Assembly (NCBI RefSeq): GCF_013283645.1
Contig: NZ_JABEKV010000001.1
Coordinates: 1,480,577 to 1,544,576, forward strand
Length of the DNA: 64,000 bases
From: Sinorhizobium psoraleae
Lineage (GTDB): Bacteria; Pseudomonadota; Alphaproteobacteria; Rhizobiales; Rhizobiaceae
Direction: 5' to 3'
The notes under the pieces are model-generated. The model did not search any database. It was not told where the DNA came from and saw only the letters and a list, made by a program, of their open reading frames with translations. Of this stretch, positions 28,205 to 36,964 are shown in pieces. The position numbers and the translations under genes were made by a program. The number at the start of each line of letters is the position of its first letter. Positions within the stretch are counted from its first letter, which is position 1.

Positions 28205-29401
28205 ATGCGGCTTTGGAAGCAGCTGGCTGTCAGCTTCGTTGTGCTCACCGTGGGCGCGGTTGCCTGGGTGCGTTTCGCGCCCGGCGCGGGCGAAACGCTG
28301 GCGGCCATCGGCGTTTCGCACCCGCTGATCGATGCCCTGTCGAAACCGCAGGATGGCGAAGGCGGAAGCGGTGGACGGCGCAACGGCGGGCGCGGGCAAG
28401 GTGGCCAGGGCGGCTTCGGAGATGCGGCGCTGGTCGTCGTCAGGCCGTCGGCAAGCGCGATCGTCAACGACAGGCTCAACGCCATCGGCAATGGTGAAGC
28501 CATCCACTCCGTCACCGTGACGCCGACGGCGACCGGCAATCTCACCGAAATTCTCGTAAGGTCCGGCGACAGGATCGCCAAGGGCCAGGTGATCGCCAGG
28601 CTCGATAGCGATGACCAGCGGATCGCCGCCGAGCAGGCGAGGCTCACGCGCGATAGCGCGCAGGAAAAGGTGCAGCGCTATCGCAATCTCAGCACGGCAA
28701 GGGCGGTGACGGCAGTCGAAGTCCGCGACGCGGAAATCGCGCTGCAGGCGGCAGAACTGGCGCTGAAAACGGCAGAGCTCGATCTCAGACGCCGCGACAT
28801 CGTCGCGCCCTCGAAGGGCGTCGTCGGCATCATCACCGTCAATGTCGGTGATTATGTCACGACGTCGACGCCGATCGCGGTGGTGGACGACCGCTCGCAA
28901 ATCCTTGTCGATTTCTGGGTGCCGGAACGCTTCGCCAGCAAGATTTTCGTCGGCCAGCCTGTGACCGCGAACGCAATCGCTCAAGCCGGGCGGCAGCTCG
29001 AAGGCGTGATCCACGCGATCGACAACCGTCTCGACCAGGCGAGCCGGACGCTTAGAGTCCGCGCGCGGCTCGAAAATCCCGATGACATGCTGCGGGCGGG
29101 CATGTCCTTCTCGGTCACCATGGCTTTCGACGGCGACCGTTATCCGACGGTCGATCCGCTCGCTATCCAGTGGAGTTCGGAAGGATCCTATATCTGGCGG
29201 GTCAACGGTGACCGCAGCGAGCGGGTGCCGGTCAAGATCATCCAGCGCAATCCGGACAAGGTGCTCGTCGAGGCGACTCTTGCCGAGGGCGACCGCATCG
29301 TGACCGAGGGCGTGCAGCGCCTGCGCGACGGCGGCGCGGTGCGCATTGCTGGCGAAAACCGGCCCGAGCCTCAGCAGAAGGTCGCGGGAGAGGCGCAATG
29401 A
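28205..29401 (+). CDS. RND efflux periplasmic adaptor (membrane fusion protein)
   Basis: This 398-residue adaptor links an RND pump to an outer-membrane channel. It has an N-terminal membrane anchor (about 5-25), then a Gly/Arg-rich low-complexity linker (about 50-70, GGRRNGGRGQGGQGGFG) before the first lipoyl half IHSVTVTPTATGNLTEILVRSGDRIAKGQVIARL, an alpha-hairpin, the second lipoyl half and a beta-barrel with QILVDFWVPERFASKI. The RND permease gene overlaps its end by 4 bp. It is divergent from the cyclase gene across a roughly 290-bp gap in which I see no clear operator. Confidence 0.94.
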   Translation: MRLWKQLAVSFVVLTVGAVAWVRFAPGAGETLAAIGVSHPLIDALSKPQDGEGGSGGRRNGGRGQGGQGGFGDAALVVVRPSASAIVNDRLNAIGNGEAIHSVTVTPTATGNLTEILVRSGDRIAKGQVIARLDSDDQRIAAEQARLTRDSAQEKVQRYRNLSTARAVTAVEVRDAEIALQAAELALKTAELDLRRRDIVAPSKGVVGIITVNVGDYVTTSTPIAVVDDRSQILVDFWVPERFASKIFVGQPVTANAIAQAGRQLEGVIHAIDNRLDQASRTLRVRARLENPDDMLRAGMSFSVTMAFDGDRYPTVDPLAIQWSSEGSYIWRVNGDRSERVPVKIIQRNPDKVLVEATLAEGDRIVTEGVQRLRDGGAVRIAGENRPEPQQKVAGEAQ

Positions 29402-32400
29402 ACATCGGAATCGGCGGCCATCACGGCAAGGGCGGAGGCGAAGGGGGCAAGACCGGCTTTACCGCGCTTTTCATCCGCCGGCCGATCTTCGCGCTGGTGG
29501 TCAACACGCTGATCGTCGTTGCAGGCCTTGCCGCCTGGAACGGCATCGAAATCCGCGAACTGCCGCAGGTCGACCAGCCTGTCGTGTCGGTGACGACCGA
29601 ATTCGAAGGCGCGTCGCCCGAAACCATCGACCGCGAGGTGACCTCGGTGATCGAGGGTGCCGTCTCGCGCGTCCAGGGCATCAAGGGCATTTCCTCCAGC
29701 TCCTCCTTCGGGCGCAGTCGCGTGACGCTCGAATTCTCCGACACCACCGATATCGGCCAGGCGGCGAACGATATCCGCGATGCACTCGGCCGGATCGCGG
29801 GCCAGTTGCCGGACGACGCCGAGGAGCCGCGGATCGTGAAGGCGGATTCCGACAGCCAACCCATCATACGCCTGGCGCTGACCTCCGATACCATGACGAT
29901 GGAGGACATGACGCTGCTCGTCGAGAACGAGATCAGCGATCGGCTGGCGGCTGTCGAGGGCGTCGCCGACGTCACCGCATACGGCGAGCAGGAAAAGATC
30001 TTCCGCATCGACGTCAATCAGGCGAAGCTCGCCGGACGCGGCGTCACGGTCGCCAATCTTCGCGAGGCGCTCGCCGACGCCTCCTATGACGTGCCGGCCG
30101 GTTCGCTGACGAGCGCCAGCCAGGACATCTCGGTCCGCGCGACGGCGGACCTGCAGACACCCGAGCAGTTCGAAAATCTCATTCTCGGCGACAATGTCCG
30201 GCTGCGCGACGTCGCGACCGTGACGCTCGGCCCGGACACGGGCACGACGGCGCTGCGCTCCAACGGACGGCAGGGCATCGGCCTCGGCATCATCCGCCAG
30301 GCCCAGTCGAACACGGTCGATATCTCCGAAGGCGTGCGCAACGTGGTCGCCACGATCTCGTCGGACATCCTTCCCGAGGGGACGGAACTAAAGATCACCA
30401 GCGATGATGCGGTGTTCATCAACGGCGCAATCCACGAGGTCGAGATCGCGCTTGCCGTCGCCGTCTTCATCGTCACCTTCGTCATCTATCTCTTCCTGCT
30501 CGACTGGCGGGCGACGCTGATACCGGCGATTTCGATGCCGATCGCGTTGATAGGTACGCTCGCGGCGATCTACCTCGCCGGTTTTTCGATCAATATCCTG
30601 ACGCTGCTGGCGATCGTGCTGGCGACCGGCCTCGTCGTGGACGATGCGATCGTGGTCCTGGAAAACATCGTGCGGCGCCGGGCGGAAGGGCTCGGCCCCC
30701 GCGCCGCCGCCGTGCACGGAACGCTCGAGGTGTTCTTTGCGGTGCTGGCGACGACGGCGACGCTTGCCGCGGTCTTCGTCCCGCTCTCCTTCCTGCCGGG
30801 ACAGACGGGCGGGCTTTTCCGTGAATTCGGCTTCGTGCTCGCCTTCTCGATCCTGCTCTCATCCTTCGTGTCGCTGACGCTCTGCCCCATGCTCGCCTCG
30901 CGCATGCTGACGAAGGAGGCCCACGCACATGAGGGCGTGATGCAGCGTTTTGGCGCGCGTGCGGCCGCCTTTTATCGCACGACGCTTCGCGCGTGCCTCA
31001 ACGCCCCGCTCATTGTTTTCGTGGTGGCTGCCTTCTTTACCATGGCGGGGGCCGCGGGCTTCCTGACGCTGAAATCAGAGCTGACGCCGAACGAAGACCG
31101 TTCGCAGGTCATGCTCAGGATCAACGCGCCGCAGGGCGTCTCGCTCGAATATGCGCAGGCCCAGATGCGTCGCATCGAGGAGGGGCTTCAGCCGCTCGTC
31201 CGGTCCGGCGAGATCAGCAACGTCTTTTCGATCTCCGGGCAGGGCGGCTCGGCCAATAGCGGCTTCATGGTGTTGACGCTCGCCCCGTGGGAGGAGCGGG
31301 AGCGCACGCAGCAGCAGATCGTCGCCGACATAAACAAGGTGACCGCGGCCATTCCTTCCGTCCGCGCCTTCACCATCCAGGCGAACAGCCTCGGTATTCG
31401 CGGTGCCGGCAGCGGCCTCCAGGTGGCGCTGGTCGGCAACGATTATACGAAGCTCGGCGACGCGGCGGCAAAGCTCCTTCGCGCGATCGAGGACACCGGC
31501 CGCTTCGAGAACGTGCGGCTCAACTACGAGGCCAACCAGGCGCAATTGTCGGTGACGATCGACCGCGAGCGCGCCTCCGATCTCGGCGTCGACATCAGCG
31601 GCCTGTCCTGGGCGCTTCAGGCGATGCTCGACGGCAGCAGCGTCGTCGACATCTTCGTCGAGGGCGATGCCTATCCGGTCAAGCTGCTTTCGTCGACCAC
31701 GCCGCTCAACGACCCGACGGACCTGCAGAACATCTTCGTCAAGGCCGGTGACGGCCGGATCGTGCCGATGTCGACCATCGCGACGATCGAGGAAAAGGCC
31801 GTGGCGCCGCAGCTCTCGCGCGAGTCGCAGCTTCGCGCCGTGTCGCTTTCGGCCGGCCTGAAATCGGACCTCGCGCTCGGCGAGGCGCTGTCGATGGTGG
31901 AGGAGATGGCGGAACCGCTGCTGCCGCCGGGATCGCGGGTGATGCCGCTGGCCGAAGCCGCGACGCTCGACGAGAATGCCAATGGCCTGTTCATCACCTT
32001 CGGCTTTGCGATCGTCATCATCTTCCTGGTGCTCGCAGCGCAGTTCGAAAGCTTCATTAGCGGTGTCATCATCATGTCGACGGTGCCGCTCGGGCTCGCT
32101 TGCGCCGTCTTCGCGATGATCGTGACCGGCAACACGCTGAACATCTACAGCCAGATCGGGCTCGTCATGCTGGTCGGCATCATGGCGAAGAACGGCATCC
32201 TGATCGTCGAGTTCGCCAATCAGCTGCGCGACCGCGGCCAGGATGTGCGCAGCGCCATCGAGAACGCCGCCAATATCCGCCTGAGGCCGGTGATGATGAC
32301 GATGATCGCGACTGTCGTCGGTGCTGTACCGCTGGTTCTGGCGAGCGGGGCAGGGGCCGAGGCGCGCATCGCACTCGGTTGGGTGCTTGTCGGCGGGCTC

Positions 32401-32541
32401 GGCCTTGCGGTGATCGTGACGCTCTACCTCACGCCGGTCGCCTATCTCGTCATCGCGCGCTTCACCAAGCCGCACGCAGACGAGGAACGCAAGCTGCACG
32501 AGGAAATGGACGCTGCGGCGGCGGCGGCTGAAGCGCTGTAA
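29398..32541 (+). CDS. RND-family efflux permease (HAE1-type)
   Basis: This 1047-residue proton-driven inner-membrane pump has twelve membrane helices in the usual arrangement. Features include the first helix FIRRPIFALVVNTLIVVAGLAAW, the proton-relay pair in ATGLVVDDAIVVLENIVRR (TM4), and QIGLVMLVGIMAKNGILIVEFANQLRD in the second half. The N-terminus is unusually Gly/His rich (GIGGHHGKGGGEGG). The start codon overlaps the adaptor's stop (ATGA), so translation is coupled. The outer-membrane partner is not here. Substrate specificity cannot be read from the sequence. Confidence 0.95.
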   Translation: MNIGIGGHHGKGGGEGGKTGFTALFIRRPIFALVVNTLIVVAGLAAWNGIEIRELPQVDQPVVSVTTEFEGASPETIDREVTSVIEGAVSRVQGIKGISSSSSFGRSRVTLEFSDTTDIGQAANDIRDALGRIAGQLPDDAEEPRIVKADSDSQPIIRLALTSDTMTMEDMTLLVENEISDRLAAVEGVADVTAYGEQEKIFRIDVNQAKLAGRGVTVANLREALADASYDVPAGSLTSASQDISVRATADLQTPEQFENLILGDNVRLRDVATVTLGPDTGTTALRSNGRQGIGLGIIRQAQSNTVDISEGVRNVVATISSDILPEGTELKITSDDAVFINGAIHEVEIALAVAVFIVTFVIYLFLLDWRATLIPAISMPIALIGTLAAIYLAGFSINILTLLAIVLATGLVVDDAIVVLENIVRRRAEGLGPRAAAVHGTLEVFFAVLATTATLAAVFVPLSFLPGQTGGLFREFGFVLAFSILLSSFVSLTLCPMLASRMLTKEAHAHEGVMQRFGARAAAFYRTTLRACLNAPLIVFVVAAFFTMAGAAGFLTLKSELTPNEDRSQVMLRINAPQGVSLEYAQAQMRRIEEGLQPLVRSGEISNVFSISGQGGSANSGFMVLTLAPWEERERTQQQIVADINKVTAAIPSVRAFTIQANSLGIRGAGSGLQVALVGNDYTKLGDAAAKLLRAIEDTGRFENVRLNYEANQAQLSVTIDRERASDLGVDISGLSWALQAMLDGSSVVDIFVEGDAYPVKLLSSTTPLNDPTDLQNIFVKAGDGRIVPMSTIATIEEKAVAPQLSRESQLRAVSLSAGLKSDLALGEALSMVEEMAEPLLPPGSRVMPLAEAATLDENANGLFITFGFAIVIIFLVLAAQFESFISGVIIMSTVPLGLACAVFAMIVTGNTLNIYSQIGLVMLVGIMAKNGILIVEFANQLRDRGQDVRSAIENAANIRLRPVMMTMIATVVGAVPLVLASGAGAEARIALGWVLVGGLGLAVIVTLYLTPVAYLVIARFTKPHADEERKLHEEMDAAAAAAEAL

Positions 32542-32549
32542 TCTCGCGT

Positions 32550-32605
32550 CTAGCTCTGAAACGACCGGACGGAAAACCCGTTACGCATCTGGAATTGCTT
32601 AAAGT
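32550..32605 (-). repeat. Dispersed palindromic repeat, family B, copy 3 (short)
   Basis: On the minus strand it reads aagcaattccagatgcgtaacggg, then ttttccgtccgg, matching the copies at 6567 and 10797. It lies between the convergent RND and MFS genes and may act as their terminator. Confidence 0.55.
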
Positions 32606-33864
32606 CGCAAATTGGCGCGGGCGTCGCTGCCCGCCGGTGCGCCATCCCCAGCCGCGCTTTCGTACCTCCGCCTGATCAAGACGATCCCTGAAAAGGTCGT
32701 CACGCCGATCACGCCGAGCGCAACCATTGCCCAGAGCGACGGGGTAACGCCCGTTCCGGCCATCGCCAGCGCCAGCGCGAAGGGAGCGAGGGCCGACGAA
32801 ACCTGCCGCGCAGCGGTAACCCAGCCGAGCCGCGCACCGTATCCTTCGCGACCGAACAGTTCGAGCGGCAGCGTGCCGCCGACGATGCTGGTGAGGCCGG
32901 AGCCAAGGCCGAACAGGATTGCGAAGACGATTGCCCCGGGCATCGACGGGTTCGTCGTCAAGAGAACGATGAGCGCGAGCGGCAGCAAAGTTGCGGCGAT
33001 GAGCGCCAGCCAGACCTGCCGCAGCCCGCGGCCGAACAGCATGTTAATGAGCCGGCTTGCCACCTGCGCCGGCCCGAAGAGGCTGGCGACGAGAAGGCCG
33101 GCCGTTCCCATGCCGAGCGCCGCCGTCAAAGGCACCATGTGGATGAGGATCGACGACAGGACGAAGCCTTCGACCGCAAAACCGGTGAGCATCAGCAGGA
33201 AAACGATGGAGCGGTCTTGTGATGCGACGGCGATCGGTCGTTCGTGCGTTGCCGTCGTAATTGTCGCCAAGGATGGAGCGGCGACTGCCGCGCGGCGCGT
33301 CAACCGCGCGATCCAGGCATGGATCGGCAGGCAGAGGACAAGGTGCATCGCGGCAAAGACGGCGTAGACCTCTCGCCAGGAGAAGCTTTGATGCATCGCG
33401 CTCGTCAGCGGCCAAAAGAGCGTCGAGGCGAAGCCGGCGATCAAGGTCAGGTGGGTGATGCTTCGCTGCGCATTGCTGCCGCCGAATTGCACGATTGCGA
33501 CGAAGGCGGCGCTATAGAGCACAAAGGAAGACGCGAGTTCCATCGCCACGAGCGCGAGCACGAAGGCCGAGCCGCCGGGCGCGGCCGCGCAGGCAAGCAG
33601 CGCCACGGCCGCGCCGGCCGATCCAAGTGTCATGATGCGGCCGGCGCCGAAGCCGTCCGCCCATTTTCCCGCGATCGGCGCAAAGAGACCGCCGATGAGC
33701 AGCGCGACCGAGAGCGCGCCGAAGACCCATTGCTCCGGCCATTCGAGTTCGCGCGCCATGTCGGGCGCGAGAATGCTGAAGCTGTAATACAGCGTGCCGT
33801 AGCCGACTATCTGCGTCAGGCCCAAGGCCCAAATCGCCGAGGCGGGTATCTTGCGTTCGCTCAT
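32599..33864 (-). CDS. MFS transporter next to the arsenic cluster
   Basis: This 421-residue major facilitator has twelve predicted helices. The N-terminal half has LGLTQIVGYGTLYYSFSILAPDMARELEW and GGLFAPIAGKWADGFGAGR (motif A-like); the C-terminal half has LFGRGLRQVWLAL and LFGLGSGLTSIVGGTLPLELFGREGYG. This phrasing matches a group of rhizobial MFS proteins often coded with arsenic genes. It lies downstream of the flavoprotein on the same strand, separated by a RIME element. Arsenical efflux is a context-based inference. Confidence 0.85.
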   Translation of the reverse strand: MSERKIPASAIWALGLTQIVGYGTLYYSFSILAPDMARELEWPEQWVFGALSVALLIGGLFAPIAGKWADGFGAGRIMTLGSAGAAVALLACAAAPGGSAFVLALVAMELASSFVLYSAAFVAIVQFGGSNAQRSITHLTLIAGFASTLFWPLTSAMHQSFSWREVYAVFAAMHLVLCLPIHAWIARLTRRAAVAAPSLATITTATHERPIAVASQDRSIVFLLMLTGFAVEGFVLSSILIHMVPLTAALGMGTAGLLVASLFGPAQVASRLINMLFGRGLRQVWLALIAATLLPLALIVLLTTNPSMPGAIVFAILFGLGSGLTSIVGGTLPLELFGREGYGARLGWVTAARQVSSALAPFALALAMAGTGVTPSLWAMVALGVIGVTTFSGIVLIRRRYESAAGDGAPAGSDARANLRL

Positions 33865-33898
33865 CCGGCGATTTCCACGAACCGGTCGGTTCCGTCGT

Positions 33899-33997
33899 TC
33901 CTACAGCGCCGCGCGACGCGCAAGGGACGCAGTAGCACTTTGAATTGCTGCATGTTTTTGTCCTCAAATCGGCTCCGAATTGAGGAAACGTGCAGTT
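33899..33997 (+). repeat. RIME1-like element, copy g
   Basis: It has cagcgccgcgcgacgcgcaaggg, agtagcactttgaattgctgcatg, and the palindrome cctcaaatcggctccgaattgagg. Its right end runs into the flavoprotein gene and provides that gene's last codons and stop. Confidence 0.8.
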
Positions 33998-35391
33998 GGC
34001 ATCGCCGCGGGCCCGCCGCAACCGCATCCTGACCTGTTGACCGCCTTCGCTTCGGCATCCGCGGCGCAGCAGGCATCGACGGCTGCGGGCGCCGGCCCGC
34101 CGCAGCACCCGGCGGAAGGATCGGCGCCCACAATATGTTCGGCGCTGCAAACACCAGTCTCCGGGAGCACGAGGCGCACCTCGCGTGCCGCTTTGTGGTC
34201 ACCGGCGATCTCGGCGACGACGGAGCGCACTTGCTCGTATCCGGTCGCCATCAGGAAGGTCGGCGCACGTCCATAGGATTTTGAACCGACGATCGTAAAA
34301 CCCGGCTCCGGATGCGCGAGTTCGACAGCCCCGTGCGGCGGAACGGTGCCGCAGGAATGGAAATTCGGATCGATCAGCGGAGCGAGCGATGGCGGCGCTT
34401 CGACCGTTGGGTCCAGCGCAAGCCGCAGTTCCCGCAGGAACGAGAAGTCGGGCCGGAATCCGGTTGCGACGACGATTCGATCCACGGTGAGCGTAAACGG
34501 CTTGCCATCGAGCAGGGCCATCACGGCGAGGCGGCCTTCCCGCAGCGAAATGCGTTCGACGGCGAAGGGGGCCAGCATGGTCAGCCGGTTCTCGTTCATA
34601 GCCCGTCTGGCCGCAAGGCCGAGCGCACCGCGGGCCGGCAACTGGTCGTTCAGCCCACCGCCGAGCAGCCGCTCGACGCCTTTGCGGCGGAGCGCCCAGA
34701 AAACCTCCGTTCCGGGCGCCGTCTCCTGAAGCTCCATCAACGCCAGGGCGGTGTTGATGGCCGAGTGACCACCGCCGATGACCAGCACGCGCTTGCCCGC
34801 ATAGTCCGTGCGCCGCGCGCCGCCGACGTCGGGGATGCCGTAGGCGATCTGATCCCGCGCCGCAATCTCTCCGGTGACGGTCAGGCCGTCGATGCCGATC
34901 GGATTGGGCTGCGTCCAGGTGCCGGAGGCGTCAATGACTGCGCGGGCGCGGACCTGTTCTTCATTGCCGTTACTGTCTGTGAAGCGGACGATGAAGGGGG
35001 CTGTGGCACGGTTGACCGACGAGACCTTGTCCAGCCCTTCGCGCGTGACGGCGACGACGGTCGAGCCGAGCCGGATGTTCGGCGCGATCGCGGGCAGGGC
35101 GGCAAGCGGTGCCAGATAGTCCCGCACGATTTCGCTTCCCGTCGGCAGTCCGTCGCCGGCGGGTGCCTGCCAACCTGCGGCCTCGAGGAGCGAGCGGGCG
35201 GCGGGGTCGATGTTGTAGGTCCAGGGCGAAAAGACCTGGACCTGGCCCCATTCCAGCAGGGAGGTCCCGACAGCATCGCCGCGTTCGAAGACGATCGGCT
35301 CGATGCCACGGGCGACGAGATGTGCGGCCGCGGCCAAGCCGACGGGGCCTGCGCCGATAACGGCAACGGGAAGTGCGGCACTACTGCTCAT
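33964..35391 (-). CDS. Flavin-dependent oxidoreductase of the ars cluster (ArsO-like) with Cys-rich tail
   Basis: This 475-residue flavoprotein has an N-terminal FAD motif VAVIGAGPVGLAAAAHL, a second nucleotide motif VLVIGGGHSAINTALAL (near 195) and the closing VVATGFRPD, as in flavin monooxygenases and thioredoxin-reductase-like enzymes. After residue 410 comes an unusual Cys-rich tail (VCSAEH, GCCGGP, ACCAAD, GCGCGG), which could bind arsenite or another soft metal. It follows a second arsR. The stop codon and the last eight or so residues lie in a RIME element. I chose the start at 35391, with aaggaaaag upstream; an ATG 15 bp earlier is possible. The ArsO name is a context guess. Confidence 0.85.
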   Translation of the reverse strand: MSSSAALPVAVIGAGPVGLAAAAHLVARGIEPIVFERGDAVGTSLLEWGQVQVFSPWTYNIDPAARSLLEAAGWQAPAGDGLPTGSEIVRDYLAPLAALPAIAPNIRLGSTVVAVTREGLDKVSSVNRATAPFIVRFTDSNGNEEQVRARAVIDASGTWTQPNPIGIDGLTVTGEIAARDQIAYGIPDVGGARRTDYAGKRVLVIGGGHSAINTALALMELQETAPGTEVFWALRRKGVERLLGGGLNDQLPARGALGLAARRAMNENRLTMLAPFAVERISLREGRLAVMALLDGKPFTLTVDRIVVATGFRPDFSFLRELRLALDPTVEAPPSLAPLIDPNFHSCGTVPPHGAVELAHPEPGFTIVGSKSYGRAPTFLMATGYEQVRSVVAEIAGDHKAAREVRLVLPETGVCSAEHIVGADPSAGCCGGPAPAAVDACCAADAEAKAVNRSGCGCGGPAAMPTARFLNSEPI

Positions 35392-35444
35392 GTCTTTTCC
35401 TTCCATATTTCTGGTATATTCGAATTATGCGAACAAAAAAGGGG

Positions 35445-35765
35445 TCAAGCCGCGACCTCCTTCTCGGCCGTCCCGCATCGGGAATCGGCACAGCATTCAT
35501 CGACGAGATAGCCGACCAGCGCCTGCATGCCGGGATAGTTCGCGCGGCAGATCAGCGTCGTCGCCTGCCGCTCCTGGGTCACGAGGCCGGTGTCGACCAG
35601 GCGCTTGAGGTGATGCGAGAGTGTAGACGCGGCGATTTCGAGCTTCTCCTGGATGCGCCCGACGGCAAGCCCGTCCTCGCCCGCCCGGACGAGCGTCCGG
35701 TAGAGCTGCAGGCGCGTAGGATTGCCCAGTGCTTCGAGCTGGGCGGCTGCTTTTTCGAGTTTCAT
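35445..35765 (-). CDS. Second ArsR-family metalloregulator
   Basis: This 106-residue winged-helix repressor of the ArsR/SmtB family has its HTH at about residues 30-65 (IAASTLSHHLKRLVDTGLV) and a C-terminal DECCADSRC cluster that could bind As(III). It probably represses its own operon with the flavoprotein downstream, from the palindrome at 35799-35830 just upstream. Its sequence clearly differs from the first ArsR at 38194 (the Cys pattern and helix 3 differ), so it is not a recent duplicate. Confidence 0.93.
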   Translation of the reverse strand: MKLEKAAAQLEALGNPTRLQLYRTLVRAGEDGLAVGRIQEKLEIAASTLSHHLKRLVDTGLVTQERQATTLICRANYPGMQALVGYLVDECCADSRCGTAEKEVAA

Positions 35766-35791
35766 GGAAATAAACGTAACAGCGCTGAAGA

Positions 35792-35797
35792 TGGAGT
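35792..35797 (-). promoter_or_regulatory. Candidate -35 element of the second arsR operon
   Basis: On the minus strand TTGACT directly follows the large palindrome, about 27-32 bp upstream of the arsR start. The matching -10 is weak, so this is tentative. Confidence 0.3.
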
Positions 35798-35798
35798 C

Positions 35799-35830
35799 AA
35801 GGCTATTTCGATGGAACTCGAAATAGCCTT
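35799..35830. promoter_or_regulatory. Perfect 13-bp palindrome: operator of arsR2 and/or terminator of arsH
   Basis: The arms aaggctatttcga and tcgaaatagcctt have a 6-bp spacer. They lie between the arsH stop and the start of the second arsR on the same strand. The AT-rich dyad adjoining a -35-like TTGACT fits an ArsR operator; the hairpin could also end the first operon. Confidence 0.55.
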
Positions 35831-35835
35831 TGGCG

Positions 35836-36543
35836 TCAAATCGACTTTAGCGAAACCCGCTGCTCAAGCTTGGCGGCCTCTTCCTTCCGCTCGCTGTAGC
35901 GGTCGGTCAGATAGTCCGAGACGTCGCGGGTGAGGAGAGTGAACTTGACCAGTTCCTCGCAGACGTCGACGACCCTGTCATAGTAGGCGGAAGGCTTCAT
36001 GCGGCCGTCGGCGTCGAATTCCTGAAACGCCTTGGCGACGGAACTCTGGTTGGGAATGGTGATCATCCGCATCCAGCGGCCGAGCACGCGCATCTGGTTG
36101 ACGGCGTTGAAGGATTGCGAGCCGCCGGACACCTGCATGACGGCCAGTGTCTTTCCTTGCGTCGGGCGGATCGAGCCGACCGAAAGTGGTATCCAGTCGA
36201 TCTGCGCCTTCATGATGCCGCTCATCGCGCCGTGACGCTCCGGGCTCACCCAGACCTGACCCTCCGACCATTGGGAAAGCTCCCGAAGCTCGTGGACCTT
36301 TGGATGGTTTACGGGCGCGCCGTCCGGCAGCGGCAGTCCGGCCGGATCGAAGATGCGCACCTCGCAGCCGAAATGCGTAAGCAGACGCGCCGCTTCCTGC
36401 GCCAGCAGCCGGCTGTAGGAAACCGCACGCAACGAGCCGTAGAGGATGAGGATGCGCGGCGGATGCGTTGCGAATGGCGGGCGCAGCGCCTCCCTGTCGG
36501 GAAGACGCAGGTGCTCCGCGGATACTGCTGGCAGATCAGACAA
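35836..36543 (-). CDS. arsH: Arsenical resistance protein ArsH
   Basis: ArsH is an NADPH-dependent FMN reductase that oxidises trivalent organoarsenicals. The 235-residue protein has the flavodoxin-like motif [25 protein letters not shown], the [21 protein letters not shown] loop and [24 protein letters not shown], all family hallmarks. It overlaps the end of arsC by 8 bp and is the last gene of the first ars operon. It matches the arsH position in the published S. meliloti arsR-aqpS-arsC-arsH order. Confidence 0.96.
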   Translation of the reverse strand: MSDLPAVSAEHLRLPDREALRPPFATHPPRILILYGSLRAVSYSRLLAQEAARLLTHFGCEVRIFDPAGLPLPDGAPVNHPKVHELRELSQWSEGQVWVSPERHGAMSGIMKAQIDWIPLSVGSIRPTQGKTLAVMQVSGGSQSFNAVNQMRVLGRWMRMITIPNQSSVAKAFQEFDADGRMKPSAYYDRVVDVCEELVKFTLLTRDVSDYLTDRYSERKEEAAKLEQRVSLKSI

Positions 36544-36964
36544 TGCGCTCGCCTTCGTCGTTCAGTACCTTTTCGCCGTCCTCCTTGGTGAAGGGTCCCT
36601 TGTGGGTGTCCGGGAGGATTTCGAGCACAAGCTCGGAGGGCCGCGAGAGCCGGGTGCCGAGCGGCGTCACGACGAACGGGCGGTTGATCAGGATCGGGTG
36701 CTCGAGCATCGCGTCCAGCAGTTGGTCGTCCGTCAATGCCGGATCGTCGAGGCCGAGTTCCTCATAGGGCGTGCCCTTCTCGCGGATCGCTTTACGCACC
36801 GTCAGGCCTGCATCGGCGATCATCCGGACGAGTTCGTCGCGCGACGGCGGCGTCGTCAGATATTCGATGACGTTCGGCTCGATCCCGGCGTTGCGGATCA
36901 TCGCCAGCGTGTTGCGGGAGGTGCCGCAGGCGGGATTGTGATAGATCTTGACGTCCATGGTCAT
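36536..36964 (-). CDS. arsC: Glutaredoxin-dependent arsenate reductase ArsC
   Basis: This 142-residue ArsC of the Grx-coupled (Spx/ArsC) class reduces arsenate to arsenite. The catalytic Cys is in [16 protein letters not shown] near residue 13, and the active-site arginines lie in the later segments (IREKGTPY and [15 protein letters not shown]). It overlaps aqpS by 4 bp (ATGA) and arsH by 8 bp, so translation is coupled across all three. The arsenite produced can leave through AqpS, a route shown in S. meliloti. Confidence 0.95.
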   Translation of the reverse strand: MTMDVKIYHNPACGTSRNTLAMIRNAGIEPNVIEYLTTPPSRDELVRMIADAGLTVRKAIREKGTPYEELGLDDPALTDDQLLDAMLEHPILINRPFVVTPLGTRLSRPSELVLEILPDTHKGPFTKEDGEKVLNDEGERIV

